Positions 8,296 through 16,294 of a stretch of 64,000 bases of DNA are shown piece by piece. Positions within the stretch are counted from its first letter, which is position 1; each line of letters begins with the position of its first letter. This stretch comes from UMGS1889 sp900556055 (GTDB lineage: Bacteria; Bacillota; Clostridia; Oscillospirales; Ruminococcaceae): NCBI GenBank assembly GCA_902463265.1, contig CABQEV010000002.1, forward strand, positions 62,001 through 126,000, read 5' to 3'. A program made the position numbers and the translations under genes. The notes beneath the pieces were generated by a model. That model was given only the letters and a program-made list of their open reading frames with translations, was not told the DNA's origin and ran no database searches.

Positions 8296-9134
8296 TTTAT
8301 CTTCTCAACTTTCAGTATCTTGTGTTTTCCGATACGTTTTTCTTCGGGCGGGAGAGCCATATAATCTCCGTAAATGCTTTTGAGATAACCGTCATAAAGC
8401 TTGGGACCGAAAAACTTTCCGTCCTCGAATGTGTATTCCGAGCATTCACTGAAATATACAGCGTCAACAAATTCACGCAGCTTGTATGCGCCGAGAAATG
8501 TTCCGCTCATTTTTTTTGCTTTGTCGGGATCATATTTCCTGAGCAGGTTTTCAAGCTTGTCAAGGAGCCTGCGTCTGTTCAGGTGTTTGCCGATATTTGT
8601 TTTTTTGGCGAATATTATCAGGAGCTTTTCAAAGCTGCTCCTGTTGTTTTCATTTTCGACTTCAAGATCATCGCTGAACGTAAACTTGAACAGCGCACGG
8701 TATGCCATGATCCTGAAAAAGAATATTTTTCTGAGAAATGCATTATCGGGCGTTCCGTCGATAGGGAATATATCTATCGTGAGAGTTTTCCGTTCTGCCT
8801 TGTCATTGCAGAGCATCTCTATATTTACATCGGAATTCTCGAATTTGGCGGCTATGCTTTTCACAGCGAATTTATCATCGGAATTTGTATAGTGAAGTAT
8901 CCTGAACGGCTCGTCAAATATCTCGGCACTGTGGCTGATAAGATATTCATAGTCCTTTCTCGGCATGGCAACATCAACATCATCGTCCCACGGGATAAAG
9001 CCCTTGTGACGTACAGCTCCCAGCAGCGTTCCTCCGATCATAAAATATCTGAGATCGTTTTTGCGGCATGCTCCGTCAAATATTTTAAGAAGCTCCAGAC
9101 AGTAAAGCTGAATGGTTCGTGTATTGGTATCCAT
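8292..9134 (-). CDS. LicD-family phosphotransferase
   Basis: A 280-residue LicD-family protein. LicD enzymes transfer phosphocholine, phosphoethanolamine or similar phospho-groups from a CDP donor onto cell-surface sugars. The nucleotidyltransferase-like core is plain: GGTLLGAVRHKG near residue 33 and PWDDDVDVAMPR near 48, with the conserved acidic cluster. The start at 9134 lies 13 bases after the phosphoribosyltransferase gene, and the 3' end overlaps the TagD-like gene by 4 bases. The adjacent cytidylyltransferase could make its CDP-linked donor. Whether choline is used is not shown by the sequence. Confidence 0.87.
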   Translation of the reverse strand: MDTNTRTIQLYCLELLKIFDGACRKNDLRYFMIGGTLLGAVRHKGFIPWDDDVDVAMPRKDYEYLISHSAEIFDEPFRILHYTNSDDKFAVKSIAAKFENSDVNIEMLCNDKAERKTLTIDIFPIDGTPDNAFLRKIFFFRIMAYRALFKFTFSDDLEVENENNRSSFEKLLIIFAKKTNIGKHLNRRRLLDKLENLLRKYDPDKAKKMSGTFLGAYKLREFVDAVYFSECSEYTFEDGKFFGPKLYDGYLKSIYGDYMALPPEEKRIGKHKILKVEKIK

Positions 9135-9147
9135 AAAAACTCCCCTG

Positions 9148-9750
9148 TTATTTTTCGGATATGTACCTGTTATATCCTTTTAAAAAATCTTTATGTTCCG
9201 CTGAATCGTTTGACCATGGACCTGAGATCAGGCAGTCCCTGTAAATACAGAAATCCGTGTGAATAATGTTCTCCGAATCGGAAAAAACATTTAATGCCGC
9301 AGTTTTTATTTCGGCTGACGGATAACGCTTTTTTATTTCCTCGGCACACTGCACGAATGTGCTGCCCGTGTCGCAGGAATCATCTGCGAGAAGTATCCTT
9401 CTGAAGTCTGCATTTTCGGCATTCTGCGGTATTTTTCCCCAATGCACTTTTCTTTCGCTGTTCTTTTTGTGGGAGTTCCCGCTGACCTCCATGCTCCTCA
9501 GCTTATGTTTCAGCTTTGACGGTATGAGCCGCAGAAAAGGTGAGCAGAGCTGTTTCAGCGCATTCATTTTTCTTTCTGCAAATATCTCCAGAACAGGCAC
9601 ATCAAAATATTTTCCAAGCTCCGCTCCTATCTTATATGCGCCCTTTGAAACAAAAACCACCGCATCGGGCGAATAGCTTTCGCTTATCATTTCAGCGAGT
9701 CTCAGAATGTCCTTTTCGGCATTTTCTGAGGATAATTCTATATAATTCAT
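9148..9750 (-). CDS. phosphoribosyltransferase-fold protein of a polysaccharide operon
   Basis: A 200-residue type I phosphoribosyltransferase-like protein. The PRPP-binding signature is ILLADDSCDTGSTF near residue 137, with the expected acidic pair and TG(S/T)T end. A VVFVSKGAYKIGAELG segment near residue 31 resembles the first substrate loop. It does not look like a known purine or pyrimidine salvage enzyme, and a basic insert near residues 70-110 is distinctive. The start at 9750 is supported by AAAGGAA seven bases upstream even though it overlaps the PHP gene by 59 bases; another Met at 9690 is possible. Its place suggests a role in making a phosphoribosyl-containing surface polymer, which is inference. 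Confidence 0.78.
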   Translation of the reverse strand: MNYIELSSENAEKDILRLAEMISESYSPDAVVFVSKGAYKIGAELGKYFDVPVLEIFAERKMNALKQLCSPFLRLIPSKLKHKLRSMEVSGNSHKKNSERKVHWGKIPQNAENADFRRILLADDSCDTGSTFVQCAEEIKKRYPSAEIKTAALNVFSDSENIIHTDFCIYRDCLISGPWSNDSAEHKDFLKGYNRYISEK

Positions 9751-10435
9751 TGAAATTTCCTTTCAGCAGCAGTCTGAATGCTCTGATAAGCTTTGTATGA
9801 AAATGAGCAGCTGCGCAGCAGGGCGCTGTGACAGCTTCTGCGGATGCCATGGCTGCCTTGAAGCTTTCGGGTGACGAAGTGTCATATTCAGCGGATATCA
9901 TGTAATTCCTGCCAAGCTCGAACCATGTGTGCGCATCACTTCCCGATACACGGACGGTCCGCTGCGGATCGGTGTATCTGTCGGCTGCTTCTTTCTGCTT
10001 TATGTCAAACTCTGCGCTGATATTTCTTCCGTTATGTATCTCAATAAAGTCAGCCATATCCGCGATCTGCGAAAGGCTGTCCCGAGTGAGCACGGTTTTT
10101 TTTCTTTTTTCATCATACGGGTGAGGTATGTATATCAGACCGCCCTGTTCTCTGATAAGCTCGGCGGTCCTGAAGGCGGGAAGTCCCTGCGGGATAGTTC
10201 CGTTCAGGAAAAGTCCGATGATCTCTCCGCTTTCGGTAAATATCTCTTCTCCGACAATGACATTTATTCTCTTTTTTCTGAGTCTATCCCTAGCTTTAAG
10301 TGCGCCCTCTGCTGTGTTATGGTCGCATACGGCGATACAGTCTATCCCTTTGATCCTGCATATAAGGGCGATAAGACCTATGCTGAGCATACTGTCGTGC
10401 GAATAAGAGGTATGGATATGAAGTTCTGTTTTCAT
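9692..10435 (-). CDS. PHP-domain metal-dependent phosphoesterase
   Basis: A 247-residue PHP-domain protein. Metal-ligand motifs are visible in order: HIHTSYSHDS at the N-terminus, VCDHNT near residue 36, GEEI near 61, HPYD near 104, and SGSDAHTW near 170. These fit a small phosphatase of the PHP family such as nucleoside 3',5'-bisphosphate phosphatases. The start at 10435 has GGAG 10 bases upstream. It is the first gene of the polysaccharide operon and overlaps the phosphoribosyltransferase gene by 59 bases. It might dephosphorylate a phosphoribosylated intermediate, as happens in the arabinofuranose lipid pathway, but this is inference. Confidence 0.85.
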   Translation of the reverse strand: MKTELHIHTSYSHDSMLSIGLIALICRIKGIDCIAVCDHNTAEGALKARDRLRKKRINVIVGEEIFTESGEIIGLFLNGTIPQGLPAFRTAELIREQGGLIYIPHPYDEKRKKTVLTRDSLSQIADMADFIEIHNGRNISAEFDIKQKEAADRYTDPQRTVRVSGSDAHTWFELGRNYMISAEYDTSSPESFKAAMASAEAVTAPCCAAAHFHTKLIRAFRLLLKGNFNELYRIILRKCRKGHSETR

Positions 10436-10468
10436 TTCAACAGCTCCGTATATAAAAATACAAATATA

Positions 10469-10497
10469 ATTGTAACACATTCTGCTCTTTCAGTCAA
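10469..10497 (-). promoter_or_regulatory. promoter of the surface-polysaccharide operon
   Basis: TTGACT and TACAAT with a 17-base spacer on the minus strand, about 34 bases ahead of the PHP start codon. It could drive all seven genes down to the flippase. Confidence 0.7.
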
Positions 10498-10582
10498 GGA
10501 TTTTTGCTCATATTCGGCAATATCCGTCAATAAATGATGCCGATAATTATCTGATCGGTAAAAAATAAATCATAAATTGTCT

Positions 10583-10611
10583 TTGAATAAAAGCTGCTGT
10601 TTTGTTATAAT
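10583..10611 (+). promoter_or_regulatory. promoter of the NCS2 permease gene
   Basis: TTGAAT and TATAAT with a 17-base spacer. The leader is only about 25 bases, so there is no room for a purine riboswitch. Confidence 0.75.
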
Positions 10612-10641
10612 TGATATGGAATATTCTATGGGAGGTATATT

Positions 10642-12069
10642 ATGGAAAAACTGTTCAAACTCAAGGAAAACAATACCAATGTCAGAACAGAGATAGCAGC
10701 AGGTCTGACGACTTTCTTTGCTATGGCATATATTGTTTTCGTAAACCCAAATCAGATAGCCGCTGAGGGCATGAACGGCTGGCTTGCGGGCGCAGGCGCA
10801 GACGGTGCTGCACTTCAGCAGATCTGGAACTCGGTTTACATCGGCTCTATCCTCGCAGCAGTTGTTGCAACTCTGCTAATGGCATTTGTTGCAAAGCTGC
10901 CTTATGCACTCGCATGCGGAATGGGACTTAACTCATTCTTCTGCACGACCTTCGTTGCAGGCGCATATTTTGCAGGTGTTGACGTGATCGAAGGCTTCCA
11001 TTCGGGACTTGTCATCATCTTCATTTCGGGACTTGTGTTCCTTGTCCTTTCTGTCACGGGACTCAGAACGTACATCGCAAAAGCTTTGCCTGAATGCCTG
11101 AAAAAAGCTATCCCCGCAGGTATCGGTCTGTTTATCGCATTCGTCGGATTCCAGAATGCGGGCATAATCCAGGCTAACCCCTACACTCTCGTTCAGTTCG
11201 TTGATATCCACGGCGGCGAATGGGCAACAGTTGCTCCTGCTATCGTTGCGCTCCTCGGTGTTCTTATCATCGGTATTCTCGGCAAGCTGAATGTCAAGGG
11301 CAATGTTATCCTCGGAATAATCGCTTCCGCAGTTCTTTACTACATCTTCACAGGCTCTGTTCCTTCTCTCGACATGAGCAGCGTGGGACAGTCCTTCTCG
11401 GATTTCGGAAAGATCGGCTTCCTTGGCCTTTTCAGCGGCGATGCATGGGCTGACGCATTTTCGGGCGCACACATCGGCAGCGTATTCAATGCGATCATGC
11501 TTATCATAACATTCTGTCTCGTTGATATGTTCGATACGCTTGGAACGCTTTACGGCACAGCTGCACAGGCTGAAATGCTTGACGAGAACGGCGACCCGAT
11601 CGGCGTTGACAAGGCTATGCTCTGCGACTCTGTCGGAACAGTAACAGGCGCACTCCTCGGCACATCCACATGTACGACATTTGTTGAGTCATCCGCAGGC
11701 GTTGCCGAAGGCGGAAGAACAGGACTTACAAGCCTTGTTACAGCACTTTGCTTTGCGGTCTGCCTATTCCTCAGCCCTCTTGCAAGCATCATTCCTTCCT
11801 GCGCAACAGCTTCCGCACTTATCTATGTCGGTGTTCTTATGGTAAAGAGCTTTGCTAAGGTAGATATGGAAGATATGCGTTCTGCAATTCCTGCATTTAT
11901 CGCACTTATCATGATGCCTATGACATATTCCATCGCAAACGGCATAGGTCTTGGTGCTATCGCATACGTTATCATGACACTCTGCACAGGCAAATTCAAG
12001 AAGAACGATATTATCATCACTGTTATCGCAGCACTGTTCGTTCTGAAATTCATATTTGTCACAATGTAA
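10642..12069 (+). CDS. NCS2-family purine permease (AzgA/PbuG type)
   Basis: A 475-residue polytopic permease of the AzgA-like branch of NCS2, which brings adenine, guanine or hypoxanthine into the cell with protons. The N-terminus has RTEIAAGLTTFFAMAYIVFV, typical of this branch, followed by about 12-14 membrane segments. Other branch features include GMGLNSFF near residue 94, IGLFIAFVGFQNAG near 161 and VDMFDTLGTL near 294. GGAGG lies 7 bases before the ATG. The gene is monocistronic, with its own promoter and a strong terminator shared with the convergent gene. The exact base transported is not predictable here. Confidence 0.9.
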   Translation: MEKLFKLKENNTNVRTEIAAGLTTFFAMAYIVFVNPNQIAAEGMNGWLAGAGADGAALQQIWNSVYIGSILAAVVATLLMAFVAKLPYALACGMGLNSFFCTTFVAGAYFAGVDVIEGFHSGLVIIFISGLVFLVLSVTGLRTYIAKALPECLKKAIPAGIGLFIAFVGFQNAGIIQANPYTLVQFVDIHGGEWATVAPAIVALLGVLIIGILGKLNVKGNVILGIIASAVLYYIFTGSVPSLDMSSVGQSFSDFGKIGFLGLFSGDAWADAFSGAHIGSVFNAIMLIITFCLVDMFDTLGTLYGTAAQAEMLDENGDPIGVDKAMLCDSVGTVTGALLGTSTCTTFVESSAGVAEGGRTGLTSLVTALCFAVCLFLSPLASIIPSCATASALIYVGVLMVKSFAKVDMEDMRSAIPAFIALIMMPMTYSIANGIGLGAIAYVIMTLCTGKFKKNDIIITVIAALFVLKFIFVTM

Positions 12070-12092
12070 CAGCATTATCCCCAAAAAGCAAA

Positions 12093-12126
12093 AACCGAAG
12101 CAGCGAAAACTGCTTCGGTTTTTTAT
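12093..12126. terminator. bidirectional terminator between NCS2 permease and HPt genes
   Basis: An 11-bp perfect stem (12093-12103 with 12110-12120), loop CGAAAA, with A and T runs on both sides so that it can serve both convergent genes. Confidence 0.9.
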
Positions 12127-12476
12127 TTGTCCGAATTTTCTATGATATCACGCACTTTATGCTCAAGCTCTATTGCATCCTGAGCCAGTTCATCATAATC
12201 GCCGATGCCCTTTCTGAGAGAATCAACGACCTTTGAATATGCCTTATGCAGCGGATCAAGCGAAAGATTTCCCGTAAGACCCTTCAGGATATGCGCATGC
12301 TTTTCCGCAGAGATGCGGTCGCCTCGCCGATAGTCGCCCTCAAAATCGATTTCTGCAGAGTATGGTGGATAATCCCTGAGATATTTACAGTAAAGCTCCT
12401 CATTGTTCATAAGTCTGTGTGTTCCCGCTTCGGGATCGCAGCCTGCGTCCCTCAGCTCGTCAAAAAGTCTGCTCAT
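12123..12476 (-). CDS. orphan histidine-phosphotransfer (HPt) domain protein
   Basis: A 117-residue, mostly helical protein with the HPt signature: AHILKGLTGNLSL at about residues 61-73, in which His62 is the expected phosphorylated residue of the HxLKG motif. HPt domains relay phosphoryl groups between response-regulator receivers. No histidine kinase or receiver gene lies nearby. It overlaps the 3' end of the ttcA-like gene by 4 bases (ATGA), so the two are co-translated. It could be a degenerate or repurposed HPt; the motif supports the fold more than the function. Confidence 0.65.
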   Translation of the reverse strand: MSRLFDELRDAGCDPEAGTHRLMNNEELYCKYLRDYPPYSAEIDFEGDYRRGDRISAEKHAHILKGLTGNLSLDPLHKAYSKVVDSLRKGIGDYDELAQDAIELEHKVRDIIENSDK

Positions 12477-13219
12477 TTTTCCGCCTTTCTTTCTCCTTTG
12501 CCTGTTATTCCCCAGCCATCTATGCCTGCGCGGCGCATAGCACCGAATATCCTGTCCGTGAAGCCCTTGTCAGACTTTTCACGTTCGGCAAGAAACTGTT
12601 TCATCGTTTCCCTGGATGTATGTCCGTCAATGGGACATTTTGACTTGATAACATTGACAACGCCCTTGTTTGCTGCTTTTTTGATCTCCTTTTCCGGGGC
12701 AAATACCAGCGGACGGATAAGTGTCAGATCCTTTCTCGAAAGATAGCTTTTCGGCGCAAAGCAGCCTATTCTTCCTTCGATAAAAAGGTTCATCATAAAC
12801 GTCTCGACAGCGTCATTGTAATGGTGTCCCAGTGCGATCTTGTTGCAGCCTGCTTCAATGGCAGCATCATGCAGACCGCCGCGTCTCATTCTCGCACATA
12901 GGCTGCATGGGTGTTCCTCTTTACGGATATCGAACACGATAACGCCTATGTCCGTTCGTTTAAGTATGTAAGGCACGCCAAGCTCATCGCAAAGCTTCTG
13001 CACCTCCGAATAATCGCCGTCAATGCCGCCGAAACGAGGGTCGAGAGTGATGGCAACGACATCGTAATCAATGCCGATGAAACGCTTCAGCAGCACAAGT
13101 CCTTTCAGTAGCACAAGGCTGTCCTTTCCGCCCGAAACGCCGACTGCGATCTTATCTCCGTCCCGGATAAGGTCGAATTCCTGAATTGCTTTCCGCATAT
13201 ACCCCAGAATTTTCTGCAT
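12473..13219 (-). CDS. TtcA-family tRNA-thiolation ATPase
   Basis: A 248-residue PP-loop ATPase of the TtcA/TtuA group. The PP-loop SGGKDS is near residue 29. A CSLC pair near residue 106 and a later Cys near 198 (SKCPIDGH) match the three-Cys set that holds the iron-sulfur cluster in TtcA enzymes. Known members put sulfur on C32 of tRNA. A GHHYNDAVET segment near 141 is the usual second adenylation motif. Family members differ in target base, so the tRNA position is an inference. The downstream HPt gene overlaps it by 4 bases. Confidence 0.85.
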   Translation of the reverse strand: MQKILGYMRKAIQEFDLIRDGDKIAVGVSGGKDSLVLLKGLVLLKRFIGIDYDVVAITLDPRFGGIDGDYSEVQKLCDELGVPYILKRTDIGVIVFDIRKEEHPCSLCARMRRGGLHDAAIEAGCNKIALGHHYNDAVETFMMNLFIEGRIGCFAPKSYLSRKDLTLIRPLVFAPEKEIKKAANKGVVNVIKSKCPIDGHTSRETMKQFLAEREKSDKGFTDRIFGAMRRAGIDGWGITGKGERKAEK

Positions 13220-13344
13220 AAAAATTTCCCCTTAAAAAATATATTCACATTATAATACAATCCTTTCAAAATGTCAACATTTATTATAATTAAAAACGTC
13301 ATTTCATATGCCTGTGCCATAACCCGTGAGGAATGGGAAAAGCT

Positions 13345-13388
13345 AAAATAAAAGCGGTCAGGAAAGTGTGATCTTCTTTCCGGACCGC
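13345..13388 (-). terminator. terminator of the csoR-copA operon
   Basis: Two stacked 6-bp stems, GCGGTC/GACCGC and GGAAAG/CTTTCC, separated by a single mismatch, followed on the minus strand by TTTTATTTT. It lies just past the copA stop. Confidence 0.85.
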
Positions 13389-13394
13389 CCTGTT

Positions 13395-13604
13395 TTATCC
13401 TATCGAAATGACCTTGTAATCCTTGTCCTCGACAGCCTTTCTGAGCACATCATCGGGCGTGTCTGCGGACAGTGTAACAACGGCTGTTCCTGCTTCGTGG
13501 CTTACATTAGCCTCAGAAACTGTGGGGATAGCCTCCAGAGCCTTCTTTACAGCCGCTTCGCAGTGACCGCACATCATTCCTTCGATCTTCATTGTCTTAG
13601 TCAT
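13395..13604 (-). CDS. nested CopZ-type copper chaperone from an internal start in copA
   Basis: An in-frame ATG at 13604 inside copA is preceded by a perfect AAGGAG (13614-13619) at 9 bases. The 69-codon product has exactly the usual CopZ length and fold: MTKTMKIEGMMCGHCEAAV carries the GMxCxxC copper motif, followed by a beta-alpha-beta-beta-alpha-beta HMA pattern ending in VISIG. The same codons form the C-terminal domain of the full ATPase. I infer that two products are made from one frame, a full pump and a free copper carrier. If the site is silent, the domain is only a C-terminal HMA extension. Confidence 0.6.
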   Translation of the reverse strand: MTKTMKIEGMMCGHCEAAVKKALEAIPTVSEANVSHEAGTAVVTLSADTPDDVLRKAVEDKDYKVISIG

Positions 13605-15893
13605 AGTATTCTTCTCCTTTTTCTTTGGTTTGATCTTTTTATCCTTATCGGCATTGTGAATGTCGAAAAAGTTCAGTCTTAACGCATTTGTTACAACGCA
13701 GAAGCTTGAAAGGCTCATAGCCGCCGCACCGAACATCGGGTTCAGCTGCCAGTGGAAAAGCGGTATCCACACGCCAGCCGCAAGGGGAATTCCGATAGCA
13801 TTGTAAATGAATGCCCAGAACAGGTTCTCGTGGATATTCCTGAGTGCCGCACGGCTCAGACGCACCGCTGCCGGAACGTCGCTCAGGCGGCTTTTCATCA
13901 GAACTGCGTCCGCTGCATCTATCGCAACATCGGTTCCTGCGCCTATCGCAATGCCGACATCTGCGGCGGTAAGAGCGGGAGCATCGTTTATTCCGTCGCC
14001 GACCATTGCGGTCTTGCCCTCGGCTTTAAGACGGCTGATAACACTTGCTTTTCCGTCGGGGAGAACGCCTGCTATTACCTCGTCAACGCCTGCCTGTGCG
14101 CCGATCGCCTTTGCTGTGCGCTCGTTGTCGCCCGTTAGCATAACGACCTTGATGCCCATATTTTTCAGCTCACGTACAGCCTGTGCACTGTCATCTTTTA
14201 TAACGTCCGCAACAGCGATAATTCCCGATAATGTTTCGTTTTTGCAGAAGAAAAGGGGAGTTTTTCCTTCTTCGGCAAGCTTCTCCGACTGTGTTTTTAT
14301 ATCATCGGATATTTCGGCATGCTGCATCGCAAGGTTAAGGTTTCCGCCGATGACTTTGCTTCCGCCGATCACAGCGGATAATCCGTTGCCGGGGAGCGCC
14401 TTGAAATCCGCAGCATCTTCCGCAGATAAATTCTTATCCGCAGCATAGGAGATTATCGCCTTTGCGAGAGGATGCTCACTCTTGGTTTCAAGCGAATAAG
14501 CCGTTTTCAGCAGCTCATCTTCCGAAACTCCGACAGGTATGATGTCCGTGACCTTAGGTTCGCCGCTTGTGACAGTGCCTGTTTTGTCAAGTGCGCATAT
14601 CTCAATGCGTCCTGTTTCTTCAAGTGCTGCGGCAGTCTTGAAGAGAATTCCGTTTTTGGCTCCCTGTCCGCTTCCGACCATTACCGCAACAGGTGTTGCA
14701 AGTCCGAGTGCGCAGGGGCAGCTTATAACGAGGACGGAAATTCCTCTTGCAAGCGCAAATCCCGCAGTCTGTCCGACAAGCAGCCATACTAAAACAGTAA
14801 CAAGCGCAATTCCGATAACTACGGGGACGAAAATTCCCGAAACCTTGTCGGCAGCCTTTGCGATAGGAGCTTTTGTTGCCGCCGCATCGCTCACCATCCG
14901 GATTATCTTTGAAAGTGATGTGTCCTCGCCGACTCTTGTGGCTTCGCATTTCAGGAATCCCGACTGATTTATTGTTGCGGCAGAAACGCTGTCGCCAACG
15001 TCCTTGTCTGCGGGAATGCTTTCACCTGTCAGTGCGGACTCGTTGACCGCACTCTGTCCTTCGACAACTATTCCGTCCACGGGAATGCTTTCGCCGGGGC
15101 GGACAACAAAGATATCGCCCTTTCTGACCTGTTCGGCGGGAATGACAGTCTCCTTGCCGTTCCTGATGACAGCAGCCGTTTTGGGAGCAAGCTTCATAAG
15201 GCTTTTCAGAGCATCGGTCGTCTTGCCCTTTGAACGTGACTCGAGCATTTTTCCGACCGTTATAAGCGTCAGTATCATAGCCGCAGATTCAAAGTAGAAT
15301 TCATGCATATAGCCCATAACGGCATCGGCATTTCCCTTGACCTGCGCATCTGTCATTGCAAACAGCGCATAGGTGCTGTAAACAAAAGCAGCCGATGATC
15401 CGAGCGCAACGAGAGTGTCCATATTGGGTGCTTTGTGCCACAGACTCTTGAATCCGCTTATGAAGAATTTCTGGTTGATGACCATAACTATGACTGTCAG
15501 CAGGAGCTGGACAAGTCCCATAGCTACGTGATTTCCGTCAAAGAAAGAGGGGAGCGGCCAGCCCCACATCATATGTCCCATTGAAAAATACATGAGAATT
15601 AGCGTGAAAATGACCGAAACTATCAGACGCTTCATGATGAGAGGAGTCTGAGTGTCCTTCAGAGAGTCGTCCGATGCTGCTTTTTCGGGAGATGCGCCTT
15701 TGAGAGATGCACCGTATCCCGCATTTTTTACCGCCGCTATGATATCATCGGGAGATGCACTGCCCTCAACGCCCATAGAATTCGTAAGCAGGCTTACCGA
15801 GCAGGACGTAACTCCGTTTACCTTTGAAACTGCCTTTTCAACACGGGCACTGCACGCCGCACAGCTCATTCCCGTTACATTGTACTGAACCAT
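13395..15893 (-). CDS. copA: copper-exporting P1B-type ATPase with N- and C-terminal HMA domains
   Basis: An 832-residue heavy-metal ATPase that pumps Cu(I) out of the cytoplasm. An N-terminal HMA domain (GMSCAACS near residue 8) is followed by the membrane part. Later come TGES, the intramembrane CPC motif in ISCPCALGLATP, the phosphorylation motif DKTGT and GDGINDAPAL. After the last membrane helices a Lys-rich linker joins a second HMA domain (GMMCGHC) at about residues 764-832, an uncommon position. It starts 9 bases after csoR and is repressed with it by CsoR. See the separate entry for the start codon and ribosome site inside the linker. Confidence 0.95.
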   Translation of the reverse strand: MVQYNVTGMSCAACSARVEKAVSKVNGVTSCSVSLLTNSMGVEGSASPDDIIAAVKNAGYGASLKGASPEKAASDDSLKDTQTPLIMKRLIVSVIFTLILMYFSMGHMMWGWPLPSFFDGNHVAMGLVQLLLTVIVMVINQKFFISGFKSLWHKAPNMDTLVALGSSAAFVYSTYALFAMTDAQVKGNADAVMGYMHEFYFESAAMILTLITVGKMLESRSKGKTTDALKSLMKLAPKTAAVIRNGKETVIPAEQVRKGDIFVVRPGESIPVDGIVVEGQSAVNESALTGESIPADKDVGDSVSAATINQSGFLKCEATRVGEDTSLSKIIRMVSDAAATKAPIAKAADKVSGIFVPVVIGIALVTVLVWLLVGQTAGFALARGISVLVISCPCALGLATPVAVMVGSGQGAKNGILFKTAAALEETGRIEICALDKTGTVTSGEPKVTDIIPVGVSEDELLKTAYSLETKSEHPLAKAIISYAADKNLSAEDAADFKALPGNGLSAVIGGSKVIGGNLNLAMQHAEISDDIKTQSEKLAEEGKTPLFFCKNETLSGIIAVADVIKDDSAQAVRELKNMGIKVVMLTGDNERTAKAIGAQAGVDEVIAGVLPDGKASVISRLKAEGKTAMVGDGINDAPALTAADVGIAIGAGTDVAIDAADAVLMKSRLSDVPAAVRLSRAALRNIHENLFWAFIYNAIGIPLAAGVWIPLFHWQLNPMFGAAAMSLSSFCVVTNALRLNFFDIHNADKDKKIKPKKKEKNTMTKTMKIEGMMCGHCEAAVKKALEAIPTVSEANVSHEAGTAVVTLSADTPDDVLRKAVEDKDYKVISIG

Positions 15894-15902
15894 AAAACCA
15901 CC

Positions 15903-16205
15903 TTATTTCATCAGCTTCTGCAAAACGCCGAGGAGCTCGTCGATCACTTCGTCATTTCCGTTACGGATATCGTTTGCAACGCAGGTCCTTATATGCGCCG
16001 AAAGCAGCTCTTTGTTGAAGGAGCTGAGCGCCGCGGAAACTGCTGCTGTCTGCACCATGACATCCGTGCAGTAAGCGTTTCTTTCTATCATTCCTTTTAT
16101 GCCGCGTATCTGCCCTTCAATGCGGTTCAGGCGGTTCAAAAGCCGCTTCTGTTCCTCATCGGAGCGCATTTTTGTCTTATGTGAACATTCACAGCAATCT
16201 GACAT
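15903..16205 (-). CDS. csoR: CsoR-family copper-sensing repressor
   Basis: A 100-residue all-helical repressor that leaves DNA when it binds Cu(I). The copper ligands of CsoR are present: Cys in NAYCTD, then His and Cys in HIRTC. The N-terminus has further Cys and His (CCECSH), which is common in this family. The start was placed at 16205 because AAAGGA is 10 bases upstream; an ATG at 16211 is too near the site. The gene is first in the csoR-copA operon and lies just behind a promoter that contains the classic CsoR palindrome, so it controls itself and copA. Confidence 0.93.
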   Translation of the reverse strand: MSDCCECSHKTKMRSDEEQKRLLNRLNRIEGQIRGIKGMIERNAYCTDVMVQTAAVSAALSSFNKELLSAHIRTCVANDIRNGNDEVIDELLGVLQKLMK

Positions 16206-16227
16206 CAACATCACTTCCTTTGCTTAT

Positions 16228-16256
16228 ATTATATACCCCCAAGGGGTATTTGTCAA
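16228..16256 (-). promoter_or_regulatory. csoR-copA promoter with embedded CsoR operator
   Basis: On the minus strand TTGACA and TATAAT are 17 bases apart. The spacer is almost wholly the operator ATACCCCTTGGGGGTAT (16233-16249), the known CsoR pseudo-palindrome. Bound repressor would cover both promoter elements, and copper would relieve this. Confidence 0.93.
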
Positions 16257-16294
16257 GTCTAATACTAAAAAATCATTGAATTATGGGAATCTCT

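Noticed and set aside
10481..10641. Purine riboswitch upstream of the NCS2 permease
   Set aside because: The mapped promoter leaves only about 25 bases of leader, too short for the aptamer, and none of its core bases are present.
13395..13604. C-terminal HMA of CopA as the result of a sequencing error joining copA and copZ
   Set aside because: The Lys-rich linker is continuous in frame with no homopolymer slip beyond short A-runs and no remnant stop. It cannot be fully excluded without reads, but the simple reading is a real fusion.
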